A DNA stretch of 64,000 bases from Rhodanobacter sp. C01. Its GTDB lineage: Bacteria; Pseudomonadota; Gammaproteobacteria; Xanthomonadales; Rhodanobacteraceae. The notes below the pieces were generated by a model. The model had not been told where the DNA came from, ran no database searches, and saw only the letters and a program-made list of their open reading frames with translations. Position numbers and translations under genes: made by a program. Below are positions 38,636 to 48,055 of the stretch, piece by piece (the stretch's first letter is position 1; each line of letters begins with the position of its first letter). The DNA is taken from NCBI RefSeq assembly GCF_002001045.1, contig NZ_MUNR01000014.1, positions 558,001-622,000 on the forward strand, in the 5' to 3' direction.

Positions 38636-40726
38636 ATGTCAAAACGAGAGGCAACCATGGCAGCATCGCATCCGCATTCCCTTCGTTCGTCGCGCCTGAA
38701 TCTGCTGGCTTCCTGCCTGCTCGTCGTGCTGACGGGTTTTGGTACGGCGCATGCCGAGGACGGCGTGGCTACCGGCAAGCTGGTGCTTGAGCCTGGCGTA
38801 GCGACCTTCGCCGATCAGCAGGGCGTCGAGAGTTTCGGCAACGCCGCGATCGAGGCACGCTGGAAACTGGATGGCAAGCATCTCGTCGACATGACGGTGA
38901 CAGACTGCGTGCATAACCGCACGTTTGCGGTGCCTGCGCCGTTCGCGCTGGTGATGGCCGACGGCAGCACGATCAAGGCTTCGGACATGAACCTGCAGTC
39001 GTCGCCGCTGCGCGTGGTGGTACTGCCGTTGGATGCACAGGCTTCGCGCTACTCCTCGCGGATTCCCGGCAAGGCGGTGGAAGCCAGCTTCGGCGATACG
39101 GACGGCAGATTCCGGGTGGACTGGAAACTCGTGCAACGCGACGGCTCGCCCTACCTGCGCGAGGAAGTCAGCATCACCGCGCTGAAGCAGGACGAGAAGA
39201 TCGCCAAGGTGTCGTTGCTGCAATCGCAGGTGGACGCGCCCGAGGTGGTAGGCACGGCAAATGGTTCGCCGGTCGTCGATGGTGACGTCTATCTCGGCTT
39301 CGAGAATCCGCTTTCCGAAAGCACGGCGTACCACAACCTGGCGAAGCTCACGCTGGCGCGTACGCTGCCGCTGGAACACGGAAAAACGGTGGACTATTCC
39401 GCGGTGGTCGGCGTGGTGCGCGACGGCCAGTTGCGCCGTGACTTCAACAGCTATGTGGAGCGCGAACGCGCGCATCCGTACCGCACCTTCCTGCATTACA
39501 ACTCCTGGTACGACATTGGCTACTTCACCCCGTACACCGAGGCAGAGGCGCTGGACCGCATCAACACCTTCGGCGAGGAGCTCAGCGTCAAGCGCGGTGT
39601 GAAGCTCGATTCGTTCCTGTTCGACGACGGCTGGGACGACCGCAGCGGCGCCTGGAATTTCAGCAGGGATTTCCCGCACGGCTTCGTACCGTTGCGCGAA
39701 GCGGCGGCAAAGTATGGCGCCGCGCCGGGCATCTGGCTGTCGCCGTGGGGTGGCTACGGCAAGCCACACGACGAACGCATCAGGAACGGCAAGGCGGCCG
39801 GCTACGAGATCATCGACGACGGTCTCGCGCTGTCCGGGCCGAAGTACTACCCGCGCTTCCATCAGGTAGTGATGGACATGATCGACAAGCAGGGCATCAA
39901 CCAGTTCAAGTTCGACGGTACCGGCAACGTCAGCAGCGTGTTCCCCGGCAGCCGCTTTGATAGTGATTTCGCCGCAGCGATCCAGCTGATCAGCGACATC
40001 CGCAAGGACAAGCCGAACACCTTCATCAACCTCACCACCGGTACCTGGGCCTCGCCGTTCTGGCTGCGCTACGCCGACACCATCTGGCGCGATGGCGAGG
40101 ATGACTGGTATACCGGCGTGGGCACGATGCGCGAGAAGTGGATCACCTACCGCGACCAGCAGACCTACCAGAACATCGTGCAGAAAGGCCCGCTGTTCCC
40201 GATCAACTCGCTGATGCTTCACGGCATCATCTACGCGCAGAAGAACCCGCGCCTCAACACCGATCCGGGCCACGACTTCGCCAACGAAGTGCACTCCTAC
40301 TTTGCCACCGGCACCGAACTGCAGGAGATGTACATCACGCCATCGCTGCTCAGCGAGCAGAACTGGGACACGTTGGCCGACGCGGCGAAGTGGTCGCGCA
40401 TGAACGCCGACGTATTGCGTGACTCGCACTGGATCGGCGGCGATCCCGGTCGCCTGGACGTCTATGGCTGGGCCGCGTGGTCACCGAAGAAGGCCATCCT
40501 CACCCTCCGCAATCCGGACGACAAGCCGCAACTCGCGGTACTCGACCTGCAGCGCGAGCTGCAATTGCCGCCGGGCGTGGCGCACCGCTTCAGTGTGCGC
40601 GACGTGTGGGGCAGCGGAAGTGCCGGCGTACCGAAACAACTGGATGCGGATCACCCCGATACCGTCACGCTGGCGCCCTTCGAAGTGCTGACGCTGGAAC
40701 TGACGCCGGCGAAATCCGGCTCTTGA
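38636..40726 (+). CDS. Secreted clan GH-D-like glycosidase (alpha-galactosidase/alpha-GalNAcase-like)
   Basis: A 696-residue exported protein: signal peptide (core LLASCLLVVLTGFGTAHA), an N-terminal beta-sandwich (about 40-270), a TIM-barrel (about 275-560) and a C-terminal beta domain. Barrel motifs resemble GH36/GH27: LDSFLFDDGWDD (Asp330-331) and QFKFDGTGN, where Asp427 of the KFD triplet matches the nucleophile position; IWRDGEDDW may supply the acid/base. Family members are sometimes labelled enterotoxin. Two nearly repeated ribosome-site/ATG units (ATG 38636 and 38657) make the start ambiguous. Substrate unknown; a terminal alpha-Gal or alpha-GalNAc is inferred. Confidence 0.75.
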   Translation: MSKREATMAASHPHSLRSSRLNLLASCLLVVLTGFGTAHAEDGVATGKLVLEPGVATFADQQGVESFGNAAIEARWKLDGKHLVDMTVTDCVHNRTFAVPAPFALVMADGSTIKASDMNLQSSPLRVVVLPLDAQASRYSSRIPGKAVEASFGDTDGRFRVDWKLVQRDGSPYLREEVSITALKQDEKIAKVSLLQSQVDAPEVVGTANGSPVVDGDVYLGFENPLSESTAYHNLAKLTLARTLPLEHGKTVDYSAVVGVVRDGQLRRDFNSYVERERAHPYRTFLHYNSWYDIGYFTPYTEAEALDRINTFGEELSVKRGVKLDSFLFDDGWDDRSGAWNFSRDFPHGFVPLREAAAKYGAAPGIWLSPWGGYGKPHDERIRNGKAAGYEIIDDGLALSGPKYYPRFHQVVMDMIDKQGINQFKFDGTGNVSSVFPGSRFDSDFAAAIQLISDIRKDKPNTFINLTTGTWASPFWLRYADTIWRDGEDDWYTGVGTMREKWITYRDQQTYQNIVQKGPLFPINSLMLHGIIYAQKNPRLNTDPGHDFANEVHSYFATGTELQEMYITPSLLSEQNWDTLADAAKWSRMNADVLRDSHWIGGDPGRLDVYGWAAWSPKKAILTLRNPDDKPQLAVLDLQRELQLPPGVAHRFSVRDVWGSGSAGVPKQLDADHPDTVTLAPFEVLTLELTPAKSGS

Positions 40727-40786
40727 GCGTAGCCTTGTGCGGCGGACGGAACCTGTCGCCGACCACTATGGGACCGAGGAAAAGTC

Positions 40787-42658
40787 ATGCAGCGACGGGA
40801 TTTTCTGCGACTGACCGCATTGGCGCCGCTGGCTGTACTGAACGTGCGCGCCGGCGCCGAGCCCTTCACGCCCCTCGCGGCGGTGGAACGCAGGCCGGAC
40901 GGCAAGCCGCATCGCTTCACGATGGGGCAGCAGCAGTTTTTGCTCGACGACAGACCGTTCCAGATCCGCAGCGGGGAGATGCATCCGATCCGGATTCCCG
41001 CCGAGTACTGGCTACAGCGCATCCGCATGGCGAAGGCGATGGGGCTCAACACCATCTCGATCTACCTGATGTGGAATGCGCTGGAGACGGAGCCAGGCGT
41101 GTTCGACCTGAAGACCGGCAACCGCGACTTCGCGCGCTTCATCCGCCTGTGCCAGAGCGAAGGCATGTGGGTGTACCTGCGGCCCGGTCCGTACATCTGC
41201 GGCGAATGGGATTATGGCGGCCTACCGCCGTACCTGCTGCGCCATCCGCAGATTCGTGTGCGCGACAAGGACGATCCGGATTACATGGCGGCAGTGCGTC
41301 GCTACATCGGCACCATCGCGCCGGTGATCGCGCCACTGCTGGCTGCCAACGGTGGTCCGATCCTGATGGTGCAGGTGGAGAACGAGTACGCCTCGTTCGG
41401 CCATGACCTCGACTATCTCAAACTGATTCGTTCGCTCTGGCAGCAGCACGGCGTGCATGGTCCGTTCTCGATTTCCGACGGCTTGGAGCAGGTGCGCCAG
41501 GAACATGCCTATCTGTCCGGCACCGCTCTGGGTCTGGACGGCGACACTGATTTCGCTGCGGCGCAGACGATCGCGGGTGAGTTTCCGGTGTGGATGGGCG
41601 AGGGCTATCCCGGCTGGATCACCCATTGGGGCGACAAGGATTTCGCGCGCGGTGATTTCGCTGGAGCGCTGCGTTTGCTGCTGCAGCAAGGTCGCTCGTT
41701 CAACATGTACGTGGTACATGGGGGCACCAACTTCGGTTTCGGTGCGGGCGCGAACGCCAGCGGCGACTACTCGCACTTCGAACCGGTGATCACCAGCTAC
41801 GATTACGGTGCGCCGATCAACGAGCGCGGCGAAGCCACGCCCGACTATCACACGTTCCGCGCATTGCTTGCCGCGCACACAACGCGACCGCTGCCCGATG
41901 TGCCGGTGGCACCGCCTGCGATCCGTTTTGCGGCGATCACACCGGTGGCGCATGCCTCGTTATGGGACAACCTGCCGGCACCCAGGGCCGTGAAAAATCC
42001 GCAGGCGAACGAACTGCTGTTCGCGCAGGATCATGGCCTGGTGCTGTATCGCAGGAAGATCCCCGCGGCCGCCGTCGCGCTGATACTCGATGGCGTGCGC
42101 GATTACGCCACCGTGTTCCGCGATGGGCACTACGTCGATTACGTGTCGCGCGTGCAGCACGCCAAACTGCGGGCAGGCAACCGGGTCGATCTGCCAGCTA
42201 TCGTTGACGGCGCAACTTCGCAACTCGACATTCTCGTCGACAGTTTCGGTCACGTCGGTTACGGCCAGGCGATGGTCGATCGCAAAGGCATCGTGAGCAG
42301 CGTCCGGTTCGGTGGTGAAGAGCTCGAAGACTGGGATGCCCACAGTCTGCCGCTGGAGGACGGCTATATCCGTCGACTGAAACCGGTGGTCACGGCACCT
42401 TCGCGCCCGGGCATCTTCTTTAAGGCTACCTTGCGACTCGACCAACTTGGCGACAGCTATATCGACATGTCGGGTTGGGCCAAGGGCTATCTGTGGGTCA
42501 ATGGCCAGCTGCTTGGTCGCTACTGGAACCTCGGTCCGCAGCAACGGCTGTATTGCCCGGCTTCATGGCTGCGCCACGGCGACAACGAACTGCTGATCTT
42601 CGATCAGCACCAGACTGTCGCCGCACCGATTCATGGCGCGACGACCTTGCAGACCTAG
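40787..42658 (+). CDS. GH35 beta-galactosidase, exported
   Basis: Retaining beta-galactosidase of 623 residues. The N-terminus MQRRDFLRLTALAPLAVL is a Tat-like signal with twin arginines. The GH35 barrel (about 45-370) has RSGEMHPIRIP, YLRPGPYICGEWDYGGLP, the acid/base Glu200 (VENEY) and the nucleophile Glu272 (MGEGYPG). C-terminal beta-galactosidase jelly-roll domains end with VNGQLLGRYWNLGPQQRLYCP. It follows the GH-D gene by 60 bases and likely shares its transcript, removing beta-galactose from the same glycan. Confidence 0.93.
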   Translation: MQRRDFLRLTALAPLAVLNVRAGAEPFTPLAAVERRPDGKPHRFTMGQQQFLLDDRPFQIRSGEMHPIRIPAEYWLQRIRMAKAMGLNTISIYLMWNALETEPGVFDLKTGNRDFARFIRLCQSEGMWVYLRPGPYICGEWDYGGLPPYLLRHPQIRVRDKDDPDYMAAVRRYIGTIAPVIAPLLAANGGPILMVQVENEYASFGHDLDYLKLIRSLWQQHGVHGPFSISDGLEQVRQEHAYLSGTALGLDGDTDFAAAQTIAGEFPVWMGEGYPGWITHWGDKDFARGDFAGALRLLLQQGRSFNMYVVHGGTNFGFGAGANASGDYSHFEPVITSYDYGAPINERGEATPDYHTFRALLAAHTTRPLPDVPVAPPAIRFAAITPVAHASLWDNLPAPRAVKNPQANELLFAQDHGLVLYRRKIPAAAVALILDGVRDYATVFRDGHYVDYVSRVQHAKLRAGNRVDLPAIVDGATSQLDILVDSFGHVGYGQAMVDRKGIVSSVRFGGEELEDWDAHSLPLEDGYIRRLKPVVTAPSRPGIFFKATLRLDQLGDSYIDMSGWAKGYLWVNGQLLGRYWNLGPQQRLYCPASWLRHGDNELLIFDQHQTVAAPIHGATTLQT

Positions 42659-42663
42659 CTCGA

Positions 42664-43821
42664 TCAGGCCTTCCCGTGGAACAGCTCGCGCCCGATCAGC
42701 ATGCGGCGGATCTCGTTGGTGCCGGCGCCGATCTCGTACAGCTTGGCATCGCGCAGCAGGCGGCCAGCCGGGAATTCGTTGATGTAGCCGTTGCCACCGA
42801 GCGTCTGGATTGCCTCCAGCGCCACCTGTACCGCGTTGACCGAGGCATTCAGCAGGCACGCCGCTGGGTCGATGCGCGACTTCACGCCGTTGTCGAACTG
42901 CTGCGCCACCATGTAGGCGAAGCCGCGCGATGACTGCAGCCGCGTATACATGTCGGCGATCTTCGCCTGCATCACGCCGAAGGTGCCGATCGGCGCGTTG
43001 AACTGCTTGCGCTCGCGCACGTAGGGCAGCGCGAGGTCGAGCGCCGCCTGCATCAGGCCGAGCGGGCCGCCGGACAACACCAGCCGCTCGGTGTCGAGAC
43101 CGCTCATCAGCACGCGCACGCCTTCGTTGACTTCGCCCACGCGGTTCTCGTCGGGGATCTCGCAATCCTCGAACACCAGCTCGCAGGTGTTGGAGCCACG
43201 CATGCCGAGCTTGTCCAGCTTCTGCGCGGTGGAGAAACCCTTCATGCCTTTCTCGACAATGAAGGCGGTCATGCAGCGGCTTCCAGCCACGCGTGGCGCG
43301 GTGCGCATGTAGACCAGCAGCACGTCGGCGTCGGGGCCGTTGGTGATCCACATCTTCGAGCCGTTGGCGACCCACACGTCGCCCTGTTTCTCGGCTTTGC
43401 AGGTCATCGAGCCGACCACGTCGGAGCCGGCACCCGGCTCGCTCATCGCCAGTGCGCCGACGTACTCGCCCGTGCACATCTTCGGGATGTATTTGCGCCG
43501 CTGTGCCTCGTTGCCGTTGTGGAAGATGTTCTGTACCGCGAGGTTGGAATGCGCGCCGTACGACAGGCCCACCGAACCCGAAGCGCGCGAGATCTCCTCC
43601 ATCGCCACCATGTGCGCGAGGAAGCCCAGGCCGGTGCCGCCGTACTCGGTAGGAATCGTCATGCCGAGCAGGCCCATCTCGCCGAACTTGCGCCACAGGT
43701 CGGCCGGGAACAGGTTGTCGTGGTCGATCTGGGTGGCGCGCGGGGCGATCTCTTTTTCCGCGAACGCATGCACGCTGTCGCGCAGCAGGTCGATATCTTC
43801 ACCAAGCGGGAACGGGCGCAT
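42664..43821 (-). CDS. liuA: Isovaleryl-CoA dehydrogenase
   Basis: FAD enzyme that oxidises isovaleryl-CoA to 3-methylcrotonyl-CoA in leucine breakdown. The 385-residue acyl-CoA dehydrogenase has [13 protein letters not shown] and [14 protein letters not shown] (FAD sites). The catalytic base is Glu245 in [15 protein letters not shown], while the C-terminal loop reads [12 protein letters not shown] without the usual YEGT Glu: the arrangement of isovaleryl-CoA dehydrogenases. ATG 43821 has GGAG nine bases upstream; a TTG at 43845 is less likely. It feeds the carboxylase encoded by liuB at 20956-22563. Confidence 0.92.
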   Translation of the reverse strand: MRPFPLGEDIDLLRDSVHAFAEKEIAPRATQIDHDNLFPADLWRKFGEMGLLGMTIPTEYGGTGLGFLAHMVAMEEISRASGSVGLSYGAHSNLAVQNIFHNGNEAQRRKYIPKMCTGEYVGALAMSEPGAGSDVVGSMTCKAEKQGDVWVANGSKMWITNGPDADVLLVYMRTAPRVAGSRCMTAFIVEKGMKGFSTAQKLDKLGMRGSNTCELVFEDCEIPDENRVGEVNEGVRVLMSGLDTERLVLSGGPLGLMQAALDLALPYVRERKQFNAPIGTFGVMQAKIADMYTRLQSSRGFAYMVAQQFDNGVKSRIDPAACLLNASVNAVQVALEAIQTLGGNGYINEFPAGRLLRDAKLYEIGAGTNEIRRMLIGRELFHGKA

Positions 43822-43936
43822 CTCAGGGAACTCCAGGGGAATCAAAACCGGTCAATGGTAGCGTGCCGGCTGCCATCGGCGTTGCCGCGTCGCACAAAGC
43901 ATAGTTCCTGAAAGGTGGTTACACGATGAACACCGA

Positions 43937-46102
43937 TCAACCTGCGCGGATGGCGTCAGCCACTGCCGCCAAACGGTCGCACTGCCCGAGCACCAGGGCG
44001 AGCTGGTCGAGCACGAGCCGTGCCGTCTCGTCGTCGATGCCATCTGTCGCAATGGCTGCAGGCAGTGCGGTGTCATCGGCGATGGGTGCCAGTGGGGTGT
44101 TGTTGACCAACGCATCGGCGAGGCGTTCGAGTGTGTTCGCCATCAATGCGCCGGCATGCACAACCGCGTCGCGGGCCAGCGCCGGGCCGATCAGCTGTCG
44201 ATGCACACCCAGCGTGGAGAGGTGGCCGAGCAGGCTGTGCGCAGCAGCGAGAAAGCGTAGCAGGGCCTCATGGCCCTGGCGTCGCGGTCCGGGTTCGCGG
44301 AGCATGTTCGCCAGCACGCCGCTCAGCGTCGCATTGGCGTTGTGTGCGTCACGACGGGCGATCCGGTAGTCGAGGTCGTCGCGCTTGCCGCTGGCGTATT
44401 GCGCGATGATCTGGTCGAGGTAGCGCGCATCGTTGCGCGCCGTGTCCGACAGTACCTGGCTCAGCTGGCGACCTTGCCAGTCGGGCAGGATGAAGTGGAT
44501 CGCCAGTGCGGCGATGCTGGTGCCGATCAGGGTGTCCAGCAGCCGCGGCCACATCACGTCGTAACCGTTGCCGACCTGGTTGAAAGACAGCATGACGAAC
44601 ACCGTGATCGCCGCGGTCGCCAAGGGATACTGGCGCAGGCGGGCGGCGAAGAAGACCACGCCGGAGACGACGATCAGCGGTATCTGCCACGAGCTGAGTG
44701 GCAACAAGCGCAAGGTTGCCCAGCCCAGGACCAGGCCCAGCACCGTGCCGGCTACACGTTCGAGCATGCGTTTCCGGGCGGCGTCATAGCCCGGTTGGCA
44801 GACCAGCAAGGTGGTCATCAGGATCCAGTAGCCGTTGCGTGGATGTATGAGGTGCAACACGCCGTAGGCCGCCGTCAATGCAATGGCGAGGCGCAGTGCG
44901 TGGCGAAAGCGCACCGAGCTTGGCGTGAGCTGGATGCGGATGCGCGCCCAGGCCTCGCCCAGCGATTGCGGCGTGGGATCCTGCAAGGCGCGTTCCTCAC
45001 CATAAGCAGTGGTGGCCAGCGGTGCCTCGTTCTCGAGTTGGGCCTGGATCGCCGTCATGTTGCGCAGCAGCGCTTCGAGCGAGCGCAACAGAGGGGCTGC
45101 CGGCGGATGCGGCTGGGCGGATAGCGCGGCGATCGATGCGCGCACGTCGTCCAGCGCGGCACGCGCATCGCTGTTCCCTTCGATGGTCATGTGCAGGCGC
45201 AGCGCTTCGGCACGCTGGCGGCAGTTGCGCGCTTCCAGACGCAGCAGGCGCTCGCAGCGGAACAGTACATCGCTGTGGAAGAAAGCTTCGGTCAGCTCCC
45301 CGTAGGGATAGTGCGATGAGCTCACTCGTTCGTGGATGTCCTGTGCCATGAAGTAAAGCTGCAGGCGCATGGCCGTTGCACCGCGTGGCCGTCGCGTGCC
45401 GATGCGGTCGATCAGGATCAGCCGCGCGTCGTTGAGCGCATCGACGACCTGTTCGTTGCGCATGGCGAGCGCCAGCTGCAATGCATCCTGATCGATCCCG
45501 CGTACCGGCGCGAACAGCGCGGCCTTGCCGTCCAGGTAATCGGCCAACGCATCGAACAGGCGCGCCAGCGCATGGCGCACGGCACGTTGCGGCGACAGCG
45601 CGCTCCACAGCAGCGACAGCACGCCGTACCACGCGGCACCAGCGAGCAGGAGCAGTGGCTCGTGTACAGGATCCCGCGGCGGTCCGCCTGGCTGGTCGGT
45701 GACGATCATCGTATACACCGCCAGCAGCAGCGTGGCGCCGGCGATGGTGGCGTAACGACCGCTGATCGCCCCGAGCATGACCAGGGCGAAGGTGGTCAGC
45801 AGCAGGCCGGCGGCGAACAACAAGGGATACGGAAGCAGCCACTCGATCGCGAACGCGGCGGTCGCGAAGCAGACCAGGGTGAGCAGCAAGGTGGTGAGGC
45901 GACTGCGCCAGCGATCTTCGGTCTCCGCCAGCGCACAGGCGATCACGCCGAGCATGGCCGGGATCACCGCAGCGGACGATCCTCCCAGCAAGCCATAGAC
46001 CATGATGCCGCTGAAGGCGAGCAACACCCGCGCGCATTCGGCGTAGCGGCTCGAGCCATGCAGGCGGCGCCAGTAATGGATGAGCGGCGAGGAGGGCAGC
46101 AT
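43937..46102 (-). CDS. yccS: YccS-family FUSC inner-membrane protein
   Basis: A 721-residue membrane protein with two blocks of hydrophobic helices (about 20-170 and 395-520), each followed by a cytoplasmic helical region: the FUSC/YccS layout related to aromatic-acid efflux proteins (AaeB). Motifs such as NGYWILMTTLLVCQPGYDAARKR are typical of the FUSC core. Transport substrate unknown. ATG 46102 is chosen; ATG 46114 would add four residues. Confidence 0.83.
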   Translation of the reverse strand: MLPSSPLIHYWRRLHGSSRYAECARVLLAFSGIMVYGLLGGSSAAVIPAMLGVIACALAETEDRWRSRLTTLLLTLVCFATAAFAIEWLLPYPLLFAAGLLLTTFALVMLGAISGRYATIAGATLLLAVYTMIVTDQPGGPPRDPVHEPLLLLAGAAWYGVLSLLWSALSPQRAVRHALARLFDALADYLDGKAALFAPVRGIDQDALQLALAMRNEQVVDALNDARLILIDRIGTRRPRGATAMRLQLYFMAQDIHERVSSSHYPYGELTEAFFHSDVLFRCERLLRLEARNCRQRAEALRLHMTIEGNSDARAALDDVRASIAALSAQPHPPAAPLLRSLEALLRNMTAIQAQLENEAPLATTAYGEERALQDPTPQSLGEAWARIRIQLTPSSVRFRHALRLAIALTAAYGVLHLIHPRNGYWILMTTLLVCQPGYDAARKRMLERVAGTVLGLVLGWATLRLLPLSSWQIPLIVVSGVVFFAARLRQYPLATAAITVFVMLSFNQVGNGYDVMWPRLLDTLIGTSIAALAIHFILPDWQGRQLSQVLSDTARNDARYLDQIIAQYASGKRDDLDYRIARRDAHNANATLSGVLANMLREPGPRRQGHEALLRFLAAAHSLLGHLSTLGVHRQLIGPALARDAVVHAGALMANTLERLADALVNNTPLAPIADDTALPAAIATDGIDDETARLVLDQLALVLGQCDRLAAVADAIRAG

Positions 46103-46164
46103 GCGGTCCAGCATACGATGTTGCTTCGCACAAAGCGTCATGGGCGGCCAGGTGTTCGCGCACC

Positions 46165-46193
46165 AAAAAAGACGCCGGCTAGAGGCCGGCGTC
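46165..46193 (-). terminator. Intrinsic terminator after leucine dehydrogenase
   Basis: Stem GACGCCGGC (46171-46179) and GCCGGCGTC (46185-46193) next to six plus-strand A (46165-46170), which give a U-run on the minus transcript, 28 bases beyond the ldh stop. Confidence 0.88.
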
Positions 46194-46220
46194 TTCGTCA
46201 ACAGGTTACAGGCAACTCGC

Positions 46221-47321
46221 TTACTGACCGCGCATGCGGCCCTGGAAGCGGGTGCCGGCGCCCATGTGCGGCAGCTTGATCTTGCCGATGGCGGCGATGC
46301 GCTCTTCAGCGAGACGGTCGGCAGCCAGGTAGGTCGGGATGCTCTGCGTCTTGCTGATCTCGAAGATGCGGCCGAGGTTGTAGTAGATCGTGCGCATCAT
46401 GCGCATGGCGCGCTCGCGGTTGTAGCCGTCGATTTCCAGCGACACGTTCATCACGCCACCGGCGTTCACCGCGTAATCCGGTGCGTACAGCACGCCGCGG
46501 CGGGCCAGCTCGTCGCCGATTTCGTCGGTGGCCAGCTGGTTGTTCGCCGCACCACAGATGATCTTCGCCTTGATGCGGTCGATCGTCTGCGCGTTGACGG
46601 TGCCGCCCAGCGCGCACGGCGAATACACGTCGGCGTCGACGTCGTAGATCTCGTCCAGGCCTACCGCTTCGCAACCCAGCTCGTCGACGCAGCGCTGCAC
46701 CGCATCCTTGTTGATGTCGGTGACGAACACCTTGGCGCCCTGTTCGCGCAGCAGCTTGATGAATTCGCTGCCGACGTGGCCGGCGCCCTGCACTGCATAG
46801 CTGTACTTGCCCACGTCCTCGTTGCCGTGCTTGAACTGCAGCGCGGCCATCAGGCCCTGCAAGGTGCCGAACGCGGTGAACGGCGACGGGTCGCCTGAGC
46901 CGCCATGCACCTGGTGCACGCCGGTCACGTATTCGGTTTCGCGGAACACGTATTCCATGTCGTTGACGTCGATGCCGACATCTTCTGCGGTGATGTAGCG
47001 GCCGTTCAACGAGTTGACGAAGCGGCCGAACGCGCGGAACAGCGCCTCGGACTTGTCCTTGCTCGGATCGCCGATGATCACCGCCTTGCCGCCACCCAGG
47101 TTCAGGCCGGCCACGGCGTTCTTGAAGGTCATGCCGCGCGACAGGCGCAGCACGTCGTTCACCGCCTCCTGCTCGGTCTTGTACGGCCACATGCGCAGAC
47201 CGCCGAGCGCGGGGCCCAGCACCGTGTTGTGGATCGCGATGATGGCCTTCAGGCCGGCGTCCTTGTTGTGGCAGAACACGACTTCTTCGTGGCCGGTCTT
47301 GGCGATGGTTTCAAAGATCAT
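46221..47321 (-). CDS. ldh: Leucine (branched-chain amino acid) dehydrogenase
   Basis: NAD-dependent oxidative deamination of Leu, Val and Ile to 2-oxo acids. The 366-residue product is a Glu/Leu/Phe/Val dehydrogenase: GPALGGLRMWPY, the catalytic lysine loop LNLGGGKAVI, YITAEDVGIDVNDMEYV, and the Rossmann motif VQGAGHVGSEF. Length matches bacterial LeuDH. It supplies the oxo acids whose CoA esters are used by liuA/liuB and icmF in this window. Confidence 0.92.
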   Translation of the reverse strand: MIFETIAKTGHEEVVFCHNKDAGLKAIIAIHNTVLGPALGGLRMWPYKTEQEAVNDVLRLSRGMTFKNAVAGLNLGGGKAVIIGDPSKDKSEALFRAFGRFVNSLNGRYITAEDVGIDVNDMEYVFRETEYVTGVHQVHGGSGDPSPFTAFGTLQGLMAALQFKHGNEDVGKYSYAVQGAGHVGSEFIKLLREQGAKVFVTDINKDAVQRCVDELGCEAVGLDEIYDVDADVYSPCALGGTVNAQTIDRIKAKIICGAANNQLATDEIGDELARRGVLYAPDYAVNAGGVMNVSLEIDGYNRERAMRMMRTIYYNLGRIFEISKTQSIPTYLAADRLAEERIAAIGKIKLPHMGAGTRFQGRMRGQ

Positions 47322-47421
47322 TGGAACGGTGACTCCATGATTTACGGTGCCGGAGGCACCTACAAGGGATTGGCGGGGTTGGGGATGGCCCCGTCAAAGG
47401 GCGTGAAAGCCGGAAACTCAA

Positions 47422-47443
47422 CGCCCCGACCGAAGCCGGGGCG
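47422..47443 (-). terminator. Hairpin downstream of the first YXWGXW gene
   Basis: CGCCCCG (47422-47428) pairs with CGGGGCG (47437-47443), loop with CCGAAG. It lies between the stop at 47557 and the divergent region before ldh; the rest of 47322-47556 shows no gene. Confidence 0.5.
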
Positions 47444-47556
47444 ATGAATCAAAGCGTCAAGTTTAATACGTCACCCTGCAAGGTGGTGCCGCGACGCAAC
47501 AAGTCGTTCGCGTATGGAGCGTGATAACGGAGGATGACAGCTGGATCCGATTCGAC

Positions 47557-47907
47557 TCAGAGGGATACCCAGTGGCCCGGCCGGAAGTGCCAGCCATCGC
47601 GATGCTGCTCCCAGGTGGCGTCCACATAGCGATAGTCGGGCTTTTCAGGTATCCACTGGCCCGGAACCGCCACATAGTCGTGACCATCCCAGCGCGAGTA
47701 GCTATGCGCCCAGACATAGCCCGGACGCGGTTTCATCGCCTCGATCACAAACGGTGGTGGTGCGCGCGGTGCCACCACATCACCCGCATAAGTGCGATAC
47801 ATCAACGGATGGTGCACAACCGGCGGCCGCCCTGGTTGATCGGCGCAACCGGTGGCAAGAGCAATGACGCCAACGAGCAGGGCTGACGCGACAACGCGGT
47901 GAACCAT
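47557..47907 (-). CDS. YXWGXW repeat lipoprotein (copy 1)
   Basis: A 116-residue lipoprotein: signal with lipobox LATGC, Pro-rich spacer, then aromatic repeats GYVWAHSYSRWDGHDYV, PGQWIPEKPDYRYV and TWEQHRDGWHFRPGHWV. Such YXWGXW repeats are found in small envelope proteins of unknown role. Start at ATG 47907 with GGAG nine bases upstream. First of three related genes in a row on this strand. Confidence 0.8.
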   Translation of the reverse strand: MVHRVVASALLVGVIALATGCADQPGRPPVVHHPLMYRTYAGDVVAPRAPPPFVIEAMKPRPGYVWAHSYSRWDGHDYVAVPGQWIPEKPDYRYVDATWEQHRDGWHFRPGHWVSL

Positions 47908-48004
47908 GGATTGTTGCTCCGTATCGGGAATGGATCGGGTGGGTGACATGAGAGCAGAGTCTACCGCGCAGACATGGTGCGGCTGCGCATGACGACAACG
48001 GATA

Positions 48005-48035
48005 TGCAAACGCCCCGGCAGGCGGGGCGTTTGCA
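48005..48035. terminator. Bidirectional terminator between YXWGXW genes
   Basis: Perfect 12-bp stem: TGCAAACGCCCC (48005-48016) and GGGGCGTTTGCA (48024-48035), seven-base loop, 20 bases after the stop of copy 2. Confidence 0.7.
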
Positions 48036-48055
48036 CGAATCAGGTGCAGCAGTTG

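Noticed and set aside
38639..40429. 596-codon minus-strand frame opposite the GH-D-like gene
   Set aside because: Shadow frame; the plus strand has a signal peptide and glycosidase motifs.
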